A DNA stretch of 64,000 bases. Source: Eulemur rufifrons (lineage: Eukaryota > Chordata > Mammalia > Primates > Lemuridae). The notes under the pieces were generated by a model that had not been told where the DNA came from, ran no database searches, and saw nothing but the letters and a program-made list of their open reading frames with translations. Within the stretch, counting starts at the first letter, position 1. Every line of letters begins with the position of its first letter. Positions 47,841 to 60,235 of the stretch are shown here, piece by piece. Position numbers and translations under genes: made by a program. Location: contig NC_091010.1 of assembly GCF_041146395.1 (NCBI RefSeq), positions 50,674,001-50,738,000 on the forward strand, read 5' to 3'.

Positions 47841-49574
47841 GCCCCCTTACCTAGGGTGCTTCGCCCTCAGCCTCAGCCCCACCCTCAAGAGATCCACAAA
47901 GTTAATCCAGAGGTGGCTTTTGTGTCGCGGGAACCTTTATATTGATCTTCACCGTGCAAAGAGAAGCTGTTTCTTCTTTCATATTCCTCCTCCTCCCTCC
48001 TGGTCACCATCGTGAGAACATTGAGTTACTGAGGACAAAGTCCTGGGTACCGGGGAGTGGACAACAGGTGTTTCCCCACTGACCCATGATCCGAAGAGGA
48101 AGTGCTGACCCCTGGCTGCACTCTAGGGACCAGGCTCCCCTCTGTTAGCAACAACCCAAGGACTCCTTCATGGGAGAGCGCACCCACGTGTGTTCAGAGC
48201 ACTTTGTTTTCCAGATACCAATTTTAAAAGGCTGTTTCTATGTATTTATCCTTTTGAGGGGTTCACTGGCAAACTCTTCTGCAGACAGACCTGGTTCAGG
48301 TGTGTGACTGCAGCTGGCTCAGACCGTCGCATCCTTTAGGACCGTGTCCAGGGGCGTGGACATGGCCAGCACCCAGTGGGCAGCTCGGCTTGCAGTGCTG
48401 TTGCCCTCCTGACATGCAGCAAGGGATGGGGAAGGAAGGATTCCATGGTAACAAGGCTGAAGAGCCCTAGTGCCATGGTGTCATGGCAACCAAATGGAGG
48501 AATTCTATCCTCACAGTGATAGGGGACCCCTGGCCCCAGCAGACTCAGGCCCGCCCACTGCATTAGCAACCAGGCTGGGCCCCCTGTGATGGGGGTGAGG
48601 GTGGGAGGAGAATAAAAAGGCTAGAGTGGGAGGGTTAAAAAAAGTTGTTTGTGTGGGTTTGGAAACTAAAAAACAAAATTATTAAAAGAAACAGAAGTAG
48701 AGAATTCTTTACTGAATAAGTAAGTACCAGCTAGAGAAAAAAATCAGGCCTGACTTTAAGTCACCTCCTCTGGAAAGTGTTGCCTGAGTCATTACCCCAT
48801 CGTGGGCCATTTAGTTTTCATATTCCTTGTCTGATCTGCAGCATTTGACCCTGGCTTTGGGATCAACACTCACCCTGGTTTCCCTCCTTTGTTTTTCTCT
48901 GTTCTTTTTGCTAACTCAAGACCTGGGGCGGATGCTAACATAACCCTCGCTGGCTGCCCTGTTCCTCCACTGTTCATGTCCCCATTGTATGGCTTACGAT
49001 TATTTCCACGTGTGTCCATTTTGGTTAATCCAGTGAACTGCAGTGTGTGTTTGATTTCCTTTTATACTTTACCCTCCAGATACCCAGCAGTGTGGACACA
49101 TGCAAATATTCCTGAGTGGACTAGGACTTGATTTGGGGTTAGGTAACTGGTTATAGGCACTTGTGGCTGGTGTCTTGCAGCAACCTGGCAACCTTTCTGA
49201 GATGGAACCACCTCAGCATGGATATGGGGAAGGAATTGAGCCTTCATTCTTTTTCTTCCTCAGTTGGGGAAAGGCAGGGGAATGGAGGGCATAGGAGCCC
49301 TTGGGGAGAAACAGAGGGAAGCATGAACGGAGGAGATCTCTTTTTGCAGCAGCAGAGAAAAGAAAGCTGGACGCTGGCCTTTCAGCCATGTGTCTGGACC
49401 ATGGTGCCTCAGTGGTCAAGGGAAGCTTTAGATGCAGAACGTCTCTGCGGCCTTTGAGCACAAGATGGATCGAGTTCTCTGCATATATATGAAGAGCTCC
49501 TACAAGGGTGGGCCATGACTTATACTACCCTGTTCCTCATGGCACCTGCACAAGGATGGGAATACAATACAATC
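47841..49574. other. Intron 1 unique sequence with paired CCATGG palindromes
   Basis: TTCCATGGTAAC (48441-48452) and GTGTCATGGCAAC (48478-48490) each carry a good RFX half-site within 50 bases. L2-like text may occur at 48745-48850. No gene recognised. Confidence 0.45.
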
Positions 49575-49635
49575 ATGAGTTCAAAGTCCAGCCTGGGCAA
49601 AATAGTAAGACTATCTCTAAAAAAAAAAAAAGCTG
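49575..49635 (+). repeat. Alu-monomer-like fragment (FLAM/FRAM type)
   Basis: 'gagttcaaagtccagcctgg', 'gcaaaatagtaagactatct' followed by an A-tail resembles the 7SL-derived monomer. It is strongly 5'-truncated. Confidence 0.6.
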
Positions 49636-50160
49636 GTAACTGATGGACACCAGTCCCTAGCTTGGAAGTTTTGTGCAAGGAGGAGATGCTTTTATTTACC
49701 TCCCTTTTCTCCTCTTATTCTCTTCCCCATGTGCCAGATGTGCATTCCTCTCTCATCCCATTCTATAGAAGCTATGGAAGTATAGCTTCTATTTTTGGTA
49801 GTTTATTATAGGATGTGGATAGTAGAAATGGAATAGAATAAATAGAGTTTTTAAGGCACCCATTAGAAACCAAACCTCTCTTTGGTAAGACACACAGGAT
49901 GAGTGCAGGTTTCTGTGCAGGACACTTGATAGCTGAAGTGATTACAAAACAGTGTAGCCTTGATTGTCCATGTGGTTTTTAGCATAGAACCTCTTCTGTG
50001 TTTGTGACTGATGTCTTCTGCTTGAAAGATTCCTTTTTACATGAGATTCAGTAGTTCTTTTCTCCACTTCCTCTTGGTGGGCACATGGATATTCTTACCA
50101 GCATAAAAGTCCAAGTTTCAGGGGTGAGATGCAGAGCCAGCCCCAAGTGGACAGTTGGTT
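49636..50160. other. Intron 1 unique sequence, nothing recognised
   Basis: No gene or repeat recognised. Confidence 0.4.
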
Positions 50161-50164
50161 TGGG

Positions 50165-50345
50165 GAGGCCACATGGCATTAGGGAAGGAGCTTTGGAAGC
50201 ACATGGTTCAAATCCTGCCTCTACAGCTTACCTTGGGCTAGTTACTTAGTTTCTCTCAGTTGCTGTGTCCTGATTCCTAGAACATGGATGTTATGACAGA
50301 ACTGTGACTGTTGTGGATGGTGTGTTATGTCACCAAGATTCCCCC
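50165..50345 (+). repeat. MIR SINE, diverged
   Basis: 'tttggaagcacatggttcaa', 'atcctgcctctacagcttac', 'cttgggctagttacttagtt' match the first half of MIR. Confidence 0.75.
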
Positions 50346-51174
50346 TTCAGGACGAGCCTTCATTCCCCCCGCTGTTGGAGTGTTGATCCCTGAGTGGCTC
50401 CCCAGGAACTGCCCCCAGATTAAGAGAGATGCTTAGCCTGAGGTCATGCCCGCTCCCTGGGTGCAGCCTGTGGCCATGCCCGGGATGTAAAGGCCTGGCC
50501 ATCTTGGTAGGATAACGCCAGAGCTCCCCTTGGATGGGTGGAGGCCTCTGTTAACCGCTGCATCACAGTTCCACTACTGCCCAGTCCTGCAGCCCTCAGT
50601 CCCCACAGGAGTTTGTCCTTAGGCTGCCCCACACCAATCAACTTCCTCCATACACGTCTCTGTCTCAGAGTTCTGGGTACCCAACCTAAGATATTTCATT
50701 TACAGGGCCTTGTGATGATTATAGGAGAGCATTGATATAAGTGCCTAGCTTCGTGCTTCGAAAACAGTAGTTCCTCTGTAAATGTAGTTTTATTTTATTA
50801 GCTTTAAGATTTCATAGAAACTCTTAGACCAAGCAGCTTTTCTTTATTTTTGGGAAAATATCCAACATGCAGTCATGATAAGGGCCCAATAAGTTTCAGT
50901 GAAAAGAGGAACTCGTTGGAGCTAGGAAGGAAGGTCCCCTATTGATTCATGTCAAACCTCATTATCAGAAGTGGTTTGGGACATTCAGATCAGCTTTGGG
51001 TAATGGAATTTTATACAGTGATTTTTTTTATTTTACAAGAAATCATATGCTCTCTAGAGGAGAACCTTCCCAAAGATATTTTCACTTATAGGAAGAGATT
51101 AAACAAACTCATTCTTTTAGTGAGGTGAGGAATTAATGAGAAAAAGAAGTGGTGTACATCCAGTAGTGGGAAGA
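50346..51174. other. Intron 1 unique sequence, nothing recognised
   Basis: No gene or clear repeat recognised. Confidence 0.4.
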
Positions 51175-51212
51175 GGTGTGTGTGTGTCTCTGTGTGTGTG
51201 TGTGTGTGTGTG
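51175..51212. repeat. (GT)n microsatellite, interrupted
   Basis: GT units with one CTC interruption. Confidence 0.92.
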
Positions 51213-51389
51213 CACACCACTAGGGTATATTTGTGGTTTCTTATTTGCTGGCATTTTAGGGAGCTTAGTTGATGGTTACCAGTGGGAGTGGTTAGAATAT
51301 TGGAGGCTTCATTGAGGGAAGCAAGTATAGTGTACCATTTTAAAATCACATCTTTTGTAGGTGGTTATAAAAGAAGTAGGAAAGAAATT

Positions 51390-52400
51390 CACACATTACT
51401 TAAATGTATAACATAAAAAGTGGAAGGCCATTCTCTATCCTTGCCTCCCAACATAAATTCCATTCCTCAGAGGTAACTACCATTGCAAATTTAGTGCATA
51501 TCTCCTTCAGCTTTCCTCCATACCTGTATGATCATATGCATATAGATTTATAATTATATATGTGTATATATTTATATATATCTTTTTTTTAAAATAAATG
51601 GGCTCCTATTACACAGTCTACTGTGTAACTTGCTTTTTTTATTCATACTCTAACTGGACATCTCTCCAGATCTGTATATATAAACCTACTTCATTCTTTT
51701 TAATGTTTGTGCTTAATACTCCATTGAATGGCTGCACTAAAGTTTATTTAAAATGACCACTATTGCATTATTCACAGTAGCCAAGATATGAAAACAACGT
51801 AAGTATCGACTGGCAGATGAAAAGATAAAGAAATTGTGGTACATACATACAATGGAATCTTATTCAACATTAAGATAGAAGGACATTCTGCCATGTGTGA
51901 CAAAGTAGGTGAACCTGGAGGACATTATGCTAAGGGAAATAAGCCAGACAAGAAAGACAAATATTGCATGATCTCACTTATATGTAGAATCTAAAAAAGT
52001 CTAACTCATAGAAGCAGAAAGTAGCAGAGTTGTTGCCAGGGGCTGGGGATGGGGTAGGGGAAGTGGGGAGATGCTCGTCAAAGGGTACAAAATTTCATTT
52101 GTAAGATGAACCAGTTCTGAGGATCTAATGTATAGCATGGGTAGTGATAGATGTATTAGTTTGATTTTGGTAATCGTTACACAATGTGTATCAGATCATC
52201 ACATTGTATACCTTACATATATATTCAGTCTTTATCTAAAAATTAAGTACTTTCAAACAATGATGTGAATAAATAAATAAAATGAAATGACTGTCATTGA
52301 TAGGTATCCGGCTTGTTTCCAGCTTTTCATTACAGTGAGCACTGCTGCAGTGGATATCCTTGCTCACACACGCCCATTACACTATACCCATTTAAACGTA
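51390..52400 (-). mobile_element. L1M LINE-1 3' fragment, antisense, split by another L1
   Basis: 'tcctattacacagtctactg', 'ttttaatgtttgtgcttaat' and 'actccattgaatggctgcac' run to about 51755. After a plus-strand L1 the same antisense text resumes with 'tccggcttgtttccagcttt', 'gtgagcactgctgcagtgga'. Confidence 0.7.
51760..52290 (+). mobile_element. L1 LINE-1 3' end inserted in an older L1
   Basis: Plus-strand L1 3' text: 'attattcacagtagccaaga', 'acatacaatggaatcttatt', 'tgcatgatctcacttatatg', 'ttgccaggggctggggatgg', ending in 'gaataaataaataaaatg'. A short AAATGAC occurs on both sides, a weak target duplication. 5'-truncated, about 0.53 kb. Confidence 0.8.
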
Positions 52401-52879
52401 TGACCCCTCACTTGCACAGTCTTAGATGCACGGTATGTTCTGAATGGTTGAATTGGGTTGAAGGCCATGTCAGCGTGATGAGAGACCGAAGACTCACCTT
52501 AGTACACAACCAGGCGCTTAGTTTTCAGGAGAGACTGACTGTCCTATATAGGTTTGGACAAGGCAAGTGTCTGGTGCACTGAAGATCTCCTGGGTGAGGG
52601 GTTGCTTAGACCTCATTAACTAATTGCTGGTCCTCCTGGCCATCCTTTGTCAGAGAGAGCCCTTTCTATATAGTGGGATTTGTCTGCGCGCTAATGCTAC
52701 GATAGCTGGTGTTTTCTTCCTTTGCGGTTTTAGGGCACAGGCTTTGATCTGAGTACATTTGTAGATGATCACAGGGCTGTCACCCAGGCCAGTTAAAATG
52801 TTCACAGGTGCTTCAGGCTTTACATGACAAGGGGGCCTATTCAAAGACAACAGGTGGCTGAAGCTGAGCCTCCAACATG
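52401..52879. other. Intron 1 unique sequence, nothing recognised
   Basis: No gene or repeat recognised. Confidence 0.4.
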
Positions 52880-53080
52880 TAAATAAGCATCGACGATGAT
52901 CATTTATGAATAATTAATTTTAAAGTGCTATTCAGAACACGCTCTATGACATAGTAGTTGATCTACAGACCCATTAATGCATCTAAGTGAAGGGTTTAAT
53001 GATGCCATTCAGCATATTCATGGTCCTGCCTATGATTTAATTCCTTCACCCAGGAATCCAAGCAAGCCCAGCACACTGGA
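52880..53080. promoter_or_regulatory. Candidate conserved non-coding block
   Basis: Unique sequence with GATGATCATTTATGAATAAT, TAATTAATTTTAAAG, CCCATTAATGC and TATGATTTAATTCC. Dense homeodomain/POU-type cores suggest an enhancer, but this is inference. Confidence 0.3.
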
Positions 53081-53274
53081 TGCTGCCTGCTCCTGTTGTG
53101 CTTTATTGAAAGGTGACTTTTAAGGTTTTTTGTACTGTATTACTGCATGTTCAGAGGAGGAGGTTTTCACAAGGGCCATGAAGTAATTGGAGTATCTCTT
53201 TCCAGGAAGTTGTGGACCATGTGAGTCCATAATGCAGCACTCTTATTTTTTCAAAGCACCCTCTCCTTTCTTTT

Positions 53275-53430
53275 GTATAACACGCTTGTGAAGCAGAGCA
53301 GAAATTCACTGCCCCATTTTACAGATGTGGAACCTGAGGGTCAGATTTTAGTGGCTTATGCAAAGTCACATTGGACCAGCACCAGGACTGGAACCCAAGT
53401 CCATATTTCCTCTTTTGTAGTCATTGCACT
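53275..53430 (-). repeat. MIR SINE, antisense
   Basis: 'actgccccattttacagatg', 'tggaacctgagggtcagatt', 'gcaaagtcacattggacc', 'gactggaacccaagtcc' match reverse-complement MIR. Confidence 0.8.
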
Positions 53431-55750
53431 CTTTTTTTGCAAATAACAACCCATTGGATGTATCAAAGTGGTATGCACACAGCCTTAGTATACATACACA
53501 CATCACTTGGAGCACAAAGTGATAAAAAGCCATAAAGATAATCAGGAAATTCCTGCCTGTCAGAAAATAATAGGAGCTAATAGATTTTTAAAAATACAAA
53601 TGATTTTAAAAGATGGATGATTTGCTGTTACCCATTAGGGTAATTGCATCTGGATGCAACGTGAGCTTTATTCTAGCAGTAATATATTCTGAGTTACAAA
53701 TTATTTTCTCACCCAGTCCTAAATAAAAATGTAATAAATACCCATCCAAGGGGCTGTTGACAAATTGCAAACATAACCTGCCACAGACCAGAATTAAGTC
53801 AAAGCATTGCCTAAGGTTGTGCTTCAGATTCATGAGCAGTTGTGCAGATGCTGAGCTGTGATTTTAGGAGTGGGGTGGTTTGCCCTGAGCCATCCTCAGT
53901 CTGCCCCTTGATCCTTGATCCCTTTGTGAAGGAAAATGAGACGGCTTGACATGTGTATTCACTGTACTGCTCAGGAAGGTCTGGGTGACAAGTGAAAGAA
54001 ACGAAACTCAAATTGGCTTAAGCCAAACCTTAGCCTAACTAAAAATATAACCAGAAAGTGCAGCATGGAAGCAGCTTCAGTCGTGGCTGGCTGGAGAGTG
54101 GTTACGAGTCTGTGTTTTTCTCTCTCCATTTGCAGTTCTGCTTTCCTCATTGTTAGCTTCACTTTCCAGCAGCCTCCATGGAGTGGGAAAGGTGACTCCT
54201 GGCGATTGGAACTTGCATTGACCAAAGGAGAGGCAGTGTCTTTTCTTGTCCTCTTCCTCATCCTCTTTCTTTCTTCACTTTTGCCCCTGAAAAACTTTGC
54301 CTCTGCTTGGTTCCCGTGTCCACCCGACCTCTGGACCGATTACTGGTCAGCTTGAGGAGGCAGAACTCTCTAATTGAGAGCCTCATCAGAATAAGGGGAG
54401 TGCGGAGGAGTGGCTTTGAAAAGGAAGGGATGTGGGACAGACCAAAGGGGTGGGGAGGCAGGCAGAGATCAAAGTGACACTAGCTGATGCTGGCTGTCAC
54501 GGGTGGGGCTCTGTGGTCCTTTGGCTTTTGGTGCTCTCTGCTCCACACAGCCAGCCCCGTGCCTAGAATAAAAGGCAGGGGCTCAGCTTTAGCCTTAGCC
54601 TGGAGTACAACAAAGGATGTGAATATCAGAGACAAGGATCTATTGGATCTCGCAGCCAACCACAACCCAAGCTCTTTAACGTTGGAGAAAGTGACTTACC
54701 TGTTTGAATTTCCATCCCAAATTCCAGTTAAAGTTATTCATACTGATAGATGACTACAATTGCTTAGCTTCAGAAGAAGAAGAGGTTGAAGTTCTTCCCT
54801 TAGAAGTTACCAGAATTTCATCCATGGAGAGTTTTCCATCCTGCATTGGCTGTACTTGGAATAAGGCTCTTGTAGGGGATGAGGCAAGAAAGAGGTCATT
54901 TGCTCTTGAAGCCCTGGCTTTGGTTCTACTGTGCCATGTTCCTGTTTACTGTGAGTCCCACCTCTCTGGAAAACAACCTGGCCTTGGAGAAAATGTACAT
55001 AAACGGTGTTTAGCATTTATCTGTGAGGATTTCTTAAGAAGCTCCCAGAAAATCCTATTTATACATCTTTTACAAATCACTGGTTTGGAGAAAGAGTAGG
55101 AGATGGATATGATTTTCTCTGTTTGATAGATGTAGCAAGGAAGACATATGGAGGGTTAAGAGATTTACAAAGGAATATCAGTGGTAAAACTTAAAGACAG
55201 AAAATGGCACTCTTAATTTCAAATCAGTTTTCCTAACAATGGGTGTTAGTCTCTTCTGATTCCAATATGCTGTTTCCTTTCAAAAGAGTAGCACCTTAAA
55301 CATTCACTTTCACTGGAGAGTCCATTCAAATCTATTGGTGAGCCCAAAGGATAATAGCCAAGAAATCATTTAATGAGATCTAGGCCATTTTGCAAGGCAT
55401 GCCGAGTTTCCATTCATTGTAGAACTGCATTCAGTGTGCACTCTGATTTTTCTTTTAAAATAGAGTTAATAAAAGTTTGTTTTCTGTAGCTTTCTCACTG
55501 ATTGCTAATCCTAAATGCAGTGGTAATGAAGGGAGAGCTGTCTGGTTCAAGAGTTCAGGCAAGAGTAGATATTATTGACAAGAGGCCTCTAAGCAGGTAT
55601 CAAGTGCTAAAGTAGTTGGCTTTGTGATTTTTTTTTTTTTTTTGGCGTTGGGTAGAAAAAAATTATCCTTCCCAGCTCTTTGTGTATCAGTAGTATTTTG
55701 TTTCATTTCAGTTGTTGTTGATGCTTATGTTGTTACTGTGTGACCCTATG
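53431..55750. other. Intron 1 unique sequence, nothing firm
   Basis: 'aactcaaattggcttaagcc' at about 54006 resembles the end of a MER-type repeat, too short to assign. A T-run lies at about 55628-55643. Open frames of up to 131 codons have no family resemblance. Confidence 0.4.
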
Positions 55751-55751
55751 C

Positions 55752-55960
55752 CAGGAGTTGGCAGATTTTTTCTGTAAAGGGCTATATAGTAAATATTTTG
55801 GTTTTGTGGATGATAGGGTGAACTACTGGACTCCGCTATTGTGTGAAAGCAGCCATATACAACACACACATGAATGGCTGAGCCTATGTTCCAGTAACAC
55901 TTTATTTACTAAAACAGGTGGAGGACCGGATTTGGCTCATGGGCAATAGTGGGAACACTG
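55752..55960 (+). mobile_element. hAT-type non-autonomous DNA transposon (MER class)
   Basis: Starts CAGGAGTTGGCAGATTTTTT, then 'ctgtaaagggctatatagta', 'gaaagcagccatatacaac', 'aacactttatttactaaaac' and 'gaccggatttggctcatggg'. This is a well-known Charlie-related MITE of about 210 bases with terminal inverted repeats. I am not sure of the MER number. An 8-base target duplication is no longer visible. The orientation given is relative to the form I remember. Confidence 0.8.
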
Positions 55961-56244
55961 TTGGTGTACAGGTGTGCATTGTCTACTGGATTCTGTCCAC
56001 ATGGCCTGCTCTGAGCACAGCAGAAACACATTGTGTTTTCACAGGGTGTCTGTAGCTTCCTTCCTGTTCCCTTCCTTTTCCATGTATAACTTTGTTATGG
56101 GATTCAGTTTTTAAGTGGTGTTTCCAGGAGCCCCATTTCCAGTGTCTGCATTGGACTAGACTCAGGGGCTTGATTTTACTTCTGCAGTCGCAAAGGCTGT
56201 AAGAATCTTCCTGTTCCAGTGCTGGAGTTCAGGTACATGATCTA

Positions 56245-56348
56245 GTGAAATGGCACTGGACAGGGGATGATGGAGTCCTAGCCCGTGTGACCCTGAGCAA
56301 ACTGCTCAGTCTTTCTGGGTCTACCCTCAACTGTAAGAATATCTGTGA
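56245..56348 (+). repeat. MIR SINE fragment
   Basis: 'gtgtgaccctgagcaaactg', 'ctcagtctttctgggtctac' match the MIR core. Confidence 0.6.
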
Positions 56349-56349
56349 G

Positions 56350-56480
56350 GATCATTCATTCATTCAGTTTCTCTTTGTTGAACACTCACTTTTGGCCATA
56401 GCTTTTGTTGGGCATTGGGGAAATAATGGTGAACAAAACAGGGAAAGACCTGTCCTCACTGAGCTTACTTCCAGGTGATC
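56350..56480 (-). repeat. L2 LINE 3'-end fragment
   Basis: 'gatcattcattcattcagtt', 'gaaataatggtgaacaaaac' and 'cctgtcctcactgagcttac' match the reverse-complement L2 end. Confidence 0.75.
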
Positions 56481-57150
56481 AAATTTGTTAATGTCAGGGA
56501 GAAAACACTTCAAATCGATGGATTATACAAGAGATGAGATTTTCCCAACCCTTTTAAACAAAGATCATCCCCAAATCCAAGGGGAATTTTGGTCTTTTTC
56601 TTAAGGAGTCGAACTCTCAAGAAAGCCAGTCGGATGGTAGTTTAGATAAAATGACAAGGGTTGGGGGGTCTGGGCAGGGAGAGAATGAAAACAAAGTTTA
56701 AGAGTGGTCCGATGGAGCTGCTTTCTACTAAAGTTCACTTCTGGAAGAAATCAAAGAGATTTTCAACTCCATCAGGGCTCCAAACCTAGGGAGATTACCA
56801 TTAAAGTCAGCTAGTCAAGGGTAAAAATAAGAGCGTAGGAGGATTCATTTTGAAACGTTGTCAGCAGCCAGCTGGAAAAAAATAGCAGCTACTGTGATTA
56901 CTAGGAAATTTCTTAGAGGGTGTAGAGGTGTATCAGGTAATCTAATCTATCACCTACTTCAGTGGCATTTGGGTGGTTGGGCAAGCATTTCAGTTTAGAA
57001 GGAAGTATCACTGAAGAGGAGGGAGAATAACAGGGTTATTTTAAACTCTGAGGCCTTTTGGCCAGTTGTGGATTTGTTGTCAATCAAACCCCATAGGCCA
57101 CCCCAGGTCCCTTCTGCAGTGTTTACTGAGAGATAACTTTGGGCCCTGCA
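56481..57150. other. Intron 1 unique sequence, nothing recognised
   Basis: No gene or repeat recognised. Confidence 0.4.
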
Positions 57151-57151
57151 A

Positions 57152-57190
57152 GGGGAGGGAAATTAGGGGCGGGATAGGGATGGGGGCGGG
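57152..57190 (+). promoter_or_regulatory. Multi-run G-quadruplex motif with GC boxes
   Basis: Seven G-runs of three to five within 39 bases (57152-55, 57-59, 66-69, 71-73, 77-79, 82-86, 88-90). GGGGCGGGAT and GGGGGCGGGA also read as SP/KLF GC boxes. This is unusual for the AT-rich surroundings. Confidence 0.85.
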
Positions 57191-58787
57191 AGACACCAAA
57201 GCGGAGGCCGACCTGGTCACAGCCTTCTGAGGATAGACTTTCTGGAGAATGAACATGAAAAGGCTTTGTGACGCATGATGGAACAACTTCTCCTTAGTGC
57301 GCTAGGGAATGTATGCTCCATCAGGGCAGATCCTCCTGTGGTGCCCGGCAAACTGCAGATGTGCAAATTATTCTGGGAAGAATCACCTTTGCCACAGTAT
57401 GTTCAGTATCCCAGCCATAACAACTCGCCTGCAGATCCATAAATGTGCCATGTACCTTCACAGATGCTGTTTTGGTGCTTGACATATGCTTAGCCCCTAC
57501 TTTCCTTCCTAGCTCTTGTTTTACCTTAAAACTGTACACAGATGCCCCTTCCTTCCTGGAGGGTTTCCCTCTCCTCTCCCCCCACAAGTCAGGTTCAAAT
57601 GCTTTACCTTAATCCCCTCTTCTTCCACCCCCCACCCCAAATGTGTCTCTTATAGCCCAGGACTCACTCAGTTGTAGTTGTTTATACCTTACGATGGAAA
57701 CCAGTTGTTGGTAATCAAAAAATTTGTCCGAAATTTGGGAGAAATCATAAAAAAATACGTACTACTCTGAACATTTTTTAACTTAAAACTTACAGATGTA
57801 TATTTTATTTGCCCACCTTTTAATACAGGTAAGCCCTAGGTCTTTTCTTTGTGTATTTGCTGATTAGAGTTCCAGATGATCTTTCTTGTTTAAATTACAC
57901 CCATAATGCATCATCTATAATTCCAGTGCCCAATTCTTTTTTCATGGAATAGAAAATTGGCAAAGCAATTTAAAGATTCTAGATTCCTCACCACCCCCGA
58001 TATTTTATACTTTTCCCACTCACACTGTTACCGAGATAATCGTTTTTTCCCCAGAAGGTGGGATTCTTTCCTGTTCAGTGTCTCTCTTATGAAACTGAAA
58101 GTGAGTGTTAAGCAGGTCACAGGCTTTATTCGAGTCACTTGGCCAAGGAATGGAGGGGGGGGGAGCAGCGCTCGCAAATCTCCTTGTGTGAGAGGTTAGG
58201 AGTTTAAAATGTAGGATTTCTTTTAATGAAAGGTTTGGGTATTAAAAGCAGAGGATGGAATATTCATATCTTTTCTGGGAATGGGTGGAGAATTTCTCAG
58301 AACTGGAACACCACCTCCTCCTTGTCCTCTCGTGGTCTTTTCCGGTTGTTGCCATGGTGATTGTCAACTGTCATGGCACCGGTGGGGAGTATCTTTTAGC
58401 ATAGAAATTAGATTATAATGAAGTTAGAGGTTAAGTGGGCCATCACCTTGGATCTCACCGGTCTTAGTAGTCAGTTCTGACCGGTCTGGTCACAAGGGTC
58501 CCAAACATCCTCCTCCTTAATGACAAGCACAGTTAAGCAGGCAGAGTTTGAGGGGAAAGTAAATATTCAGCTATTTTAGGCAGAGCTAGAGGGGAAGCTG
58601 TTTCACTGGCATTGCACTAGGTAACACTGTTTCGCAGCCATTACACTGGGTAACAACTTCTAATTCACCTGCATGGTTTAAGTGACTGATCTTTATCAAG
58701 TCCTTGCAGAACATTTAACTAAGCTTTATAGAAACTTGAACTTTTTCACTCATCTTCTGTGGATTTACATATGACTTAATTATATGC
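57191..58787. other. Intron 1 unique sequence with an X-box-like motif
   Basis: GTTGCCATGGTGAT at 58348-58361 has a perfect left RFX half-site. A G-run lies at about 58153-58164. No gene recognised. Confidence 0.45.
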
Positions 58788-58814
58788 AAATTAATTAATT
58801 ATATTAATTAATTT
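58788..58814. repeat. AT-rich inverted repeat with homeodomain cores
   Basis: Arms aaattaattaa (58788-58798) and ttaattaattt (58804-58814) are perfect reverse complements around a 5-base spacer. Each arm contains TTAATTA. Confidence 0.85.
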
Positions 58815-60004
58815 GTATAATTTATTATGTATGATGTAATTATAATAACAAATATGACAACCATAATAGTTTTGAGAACAGACACAATTGGCTCTGGTAA
58901 ACACATACCACACCTGTAGGAGGAGCAGTGCTTGGGTACATGAGAGTGAAACAGCGGTTGACCCAGTGGTAGGACTAGCATGAGGTGGCATCAGAAGCAG
59001 TGGAGAGCACCAGTTAATACAGCTCAGTGGGGTAAAAGTTAAGGGAGCATGTGCTAGGTTGCACTAGTCCAGGGGGTATTTGAGTAGACGTTTAATACTC
59101 TGTTAAATGGATGCATGAACGATCCAGGAATTGAAGGAGAGAACTTTTGGGATATGAATTTCAGGACCCCTGGTAACTGGCCATCTCCTCTACCTGTAAG
59201 AGCTCTAGGCTCAAATCCAAAGGCTAGACCTTTCCCACCATCTGCCAAATGAGACTGCGAAGAGAAATCTCTCTCCAGCGAATAGGACACAGATTTCTGG
59301 CCCTGCCTGCCAGCTGTTGCTGAGGAGCAAAGTTCAGAATGCCTTCATCTTTGCTCCCTGGATACCCTCTCTGCCATTAGTTCTAGTTTAAGACCCTTTT
59401 ACTTTGGCTCTGAAACCTGTGAAATGTTCAGAGACTAGAGTTTCTGTAGAGACATACCATGGAAGGAAGCCATTTGTATTAAAATTCAGTATTTATAAAC
59501 CCCTTTAATGAATCTGGTTCCACCGTAGCATATGGAATGTCAGCTGGCGAGGGGTGTTATGTATATATCAGGGCCCCATTTCTGGTATCGTCCCACTACC
59601 TGGGGATAAGTTTACCTTACCTGTAGGGAGGCACTGACAAGAAACCTGTATATATACACACACATGTTTGTGTATGTTATTTATACCTACATAAATGCAT
59701 ACCTACATATACACATACCTATGTGTATATGTGTTTATCTATAAACTATATATCTATAATGACTTTTTCCCCTAAACCTGAAACAGATCTGTGTGGGCAC
59801 ATGGAAGATTGTGCGGTTGCAGGGTCAGCTCTTGTAGACTAGGCACTATGGAGAGAGACAGAGACTGAAGCCTTTAATGTGTATGTGTGGGGTGATTAAA
59901 TTGATGAGTTAATGGAGAGACGCAAGATCTGTCTGAGCCATAGCATAGAGACAGGGCACTAGGGCTTATCCACAAGATAAGAGCAGTTGAGTCCAAGAGG
60001 CAGA
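58815..60004. other. Intron 1 AT-rich unique sequence
   Basis: Contains an imperfect TATA/CACA simple-sequence patch at about 59648-59760. No gene recognised. Confidence 0.45.
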
Positions 60005-60235
60005 ATGTAGTGATTTAGTGGCTAAGAGCACATATCCTAGTTTCAGACAGTTCTGGGTTCAAATTCTGGCTCTGCTACCTACTAGCTGTATATCTGGACA
60101 ACTGACTGCTTCATGTTTTAGTCTATAACAAAGAGAGTAATAGGACCTCCTTGGCATGACGATTAGATTGTATATGTAAAATAATTCACATGGTGCCTGC
60201 CACACAGTGGAACACTTAAAAATGTGATATTCTTG
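60005..60235 (+). repeat. MIR SINE, well preserved
   Basis: 'gtgatttagtggctaagagc', 'ctgggttcaaattctggctc', 'tgctacctactagctgtata' and 'atggtgcctgccacacagtg' give nearly full MIR. Confidence 0.92.
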
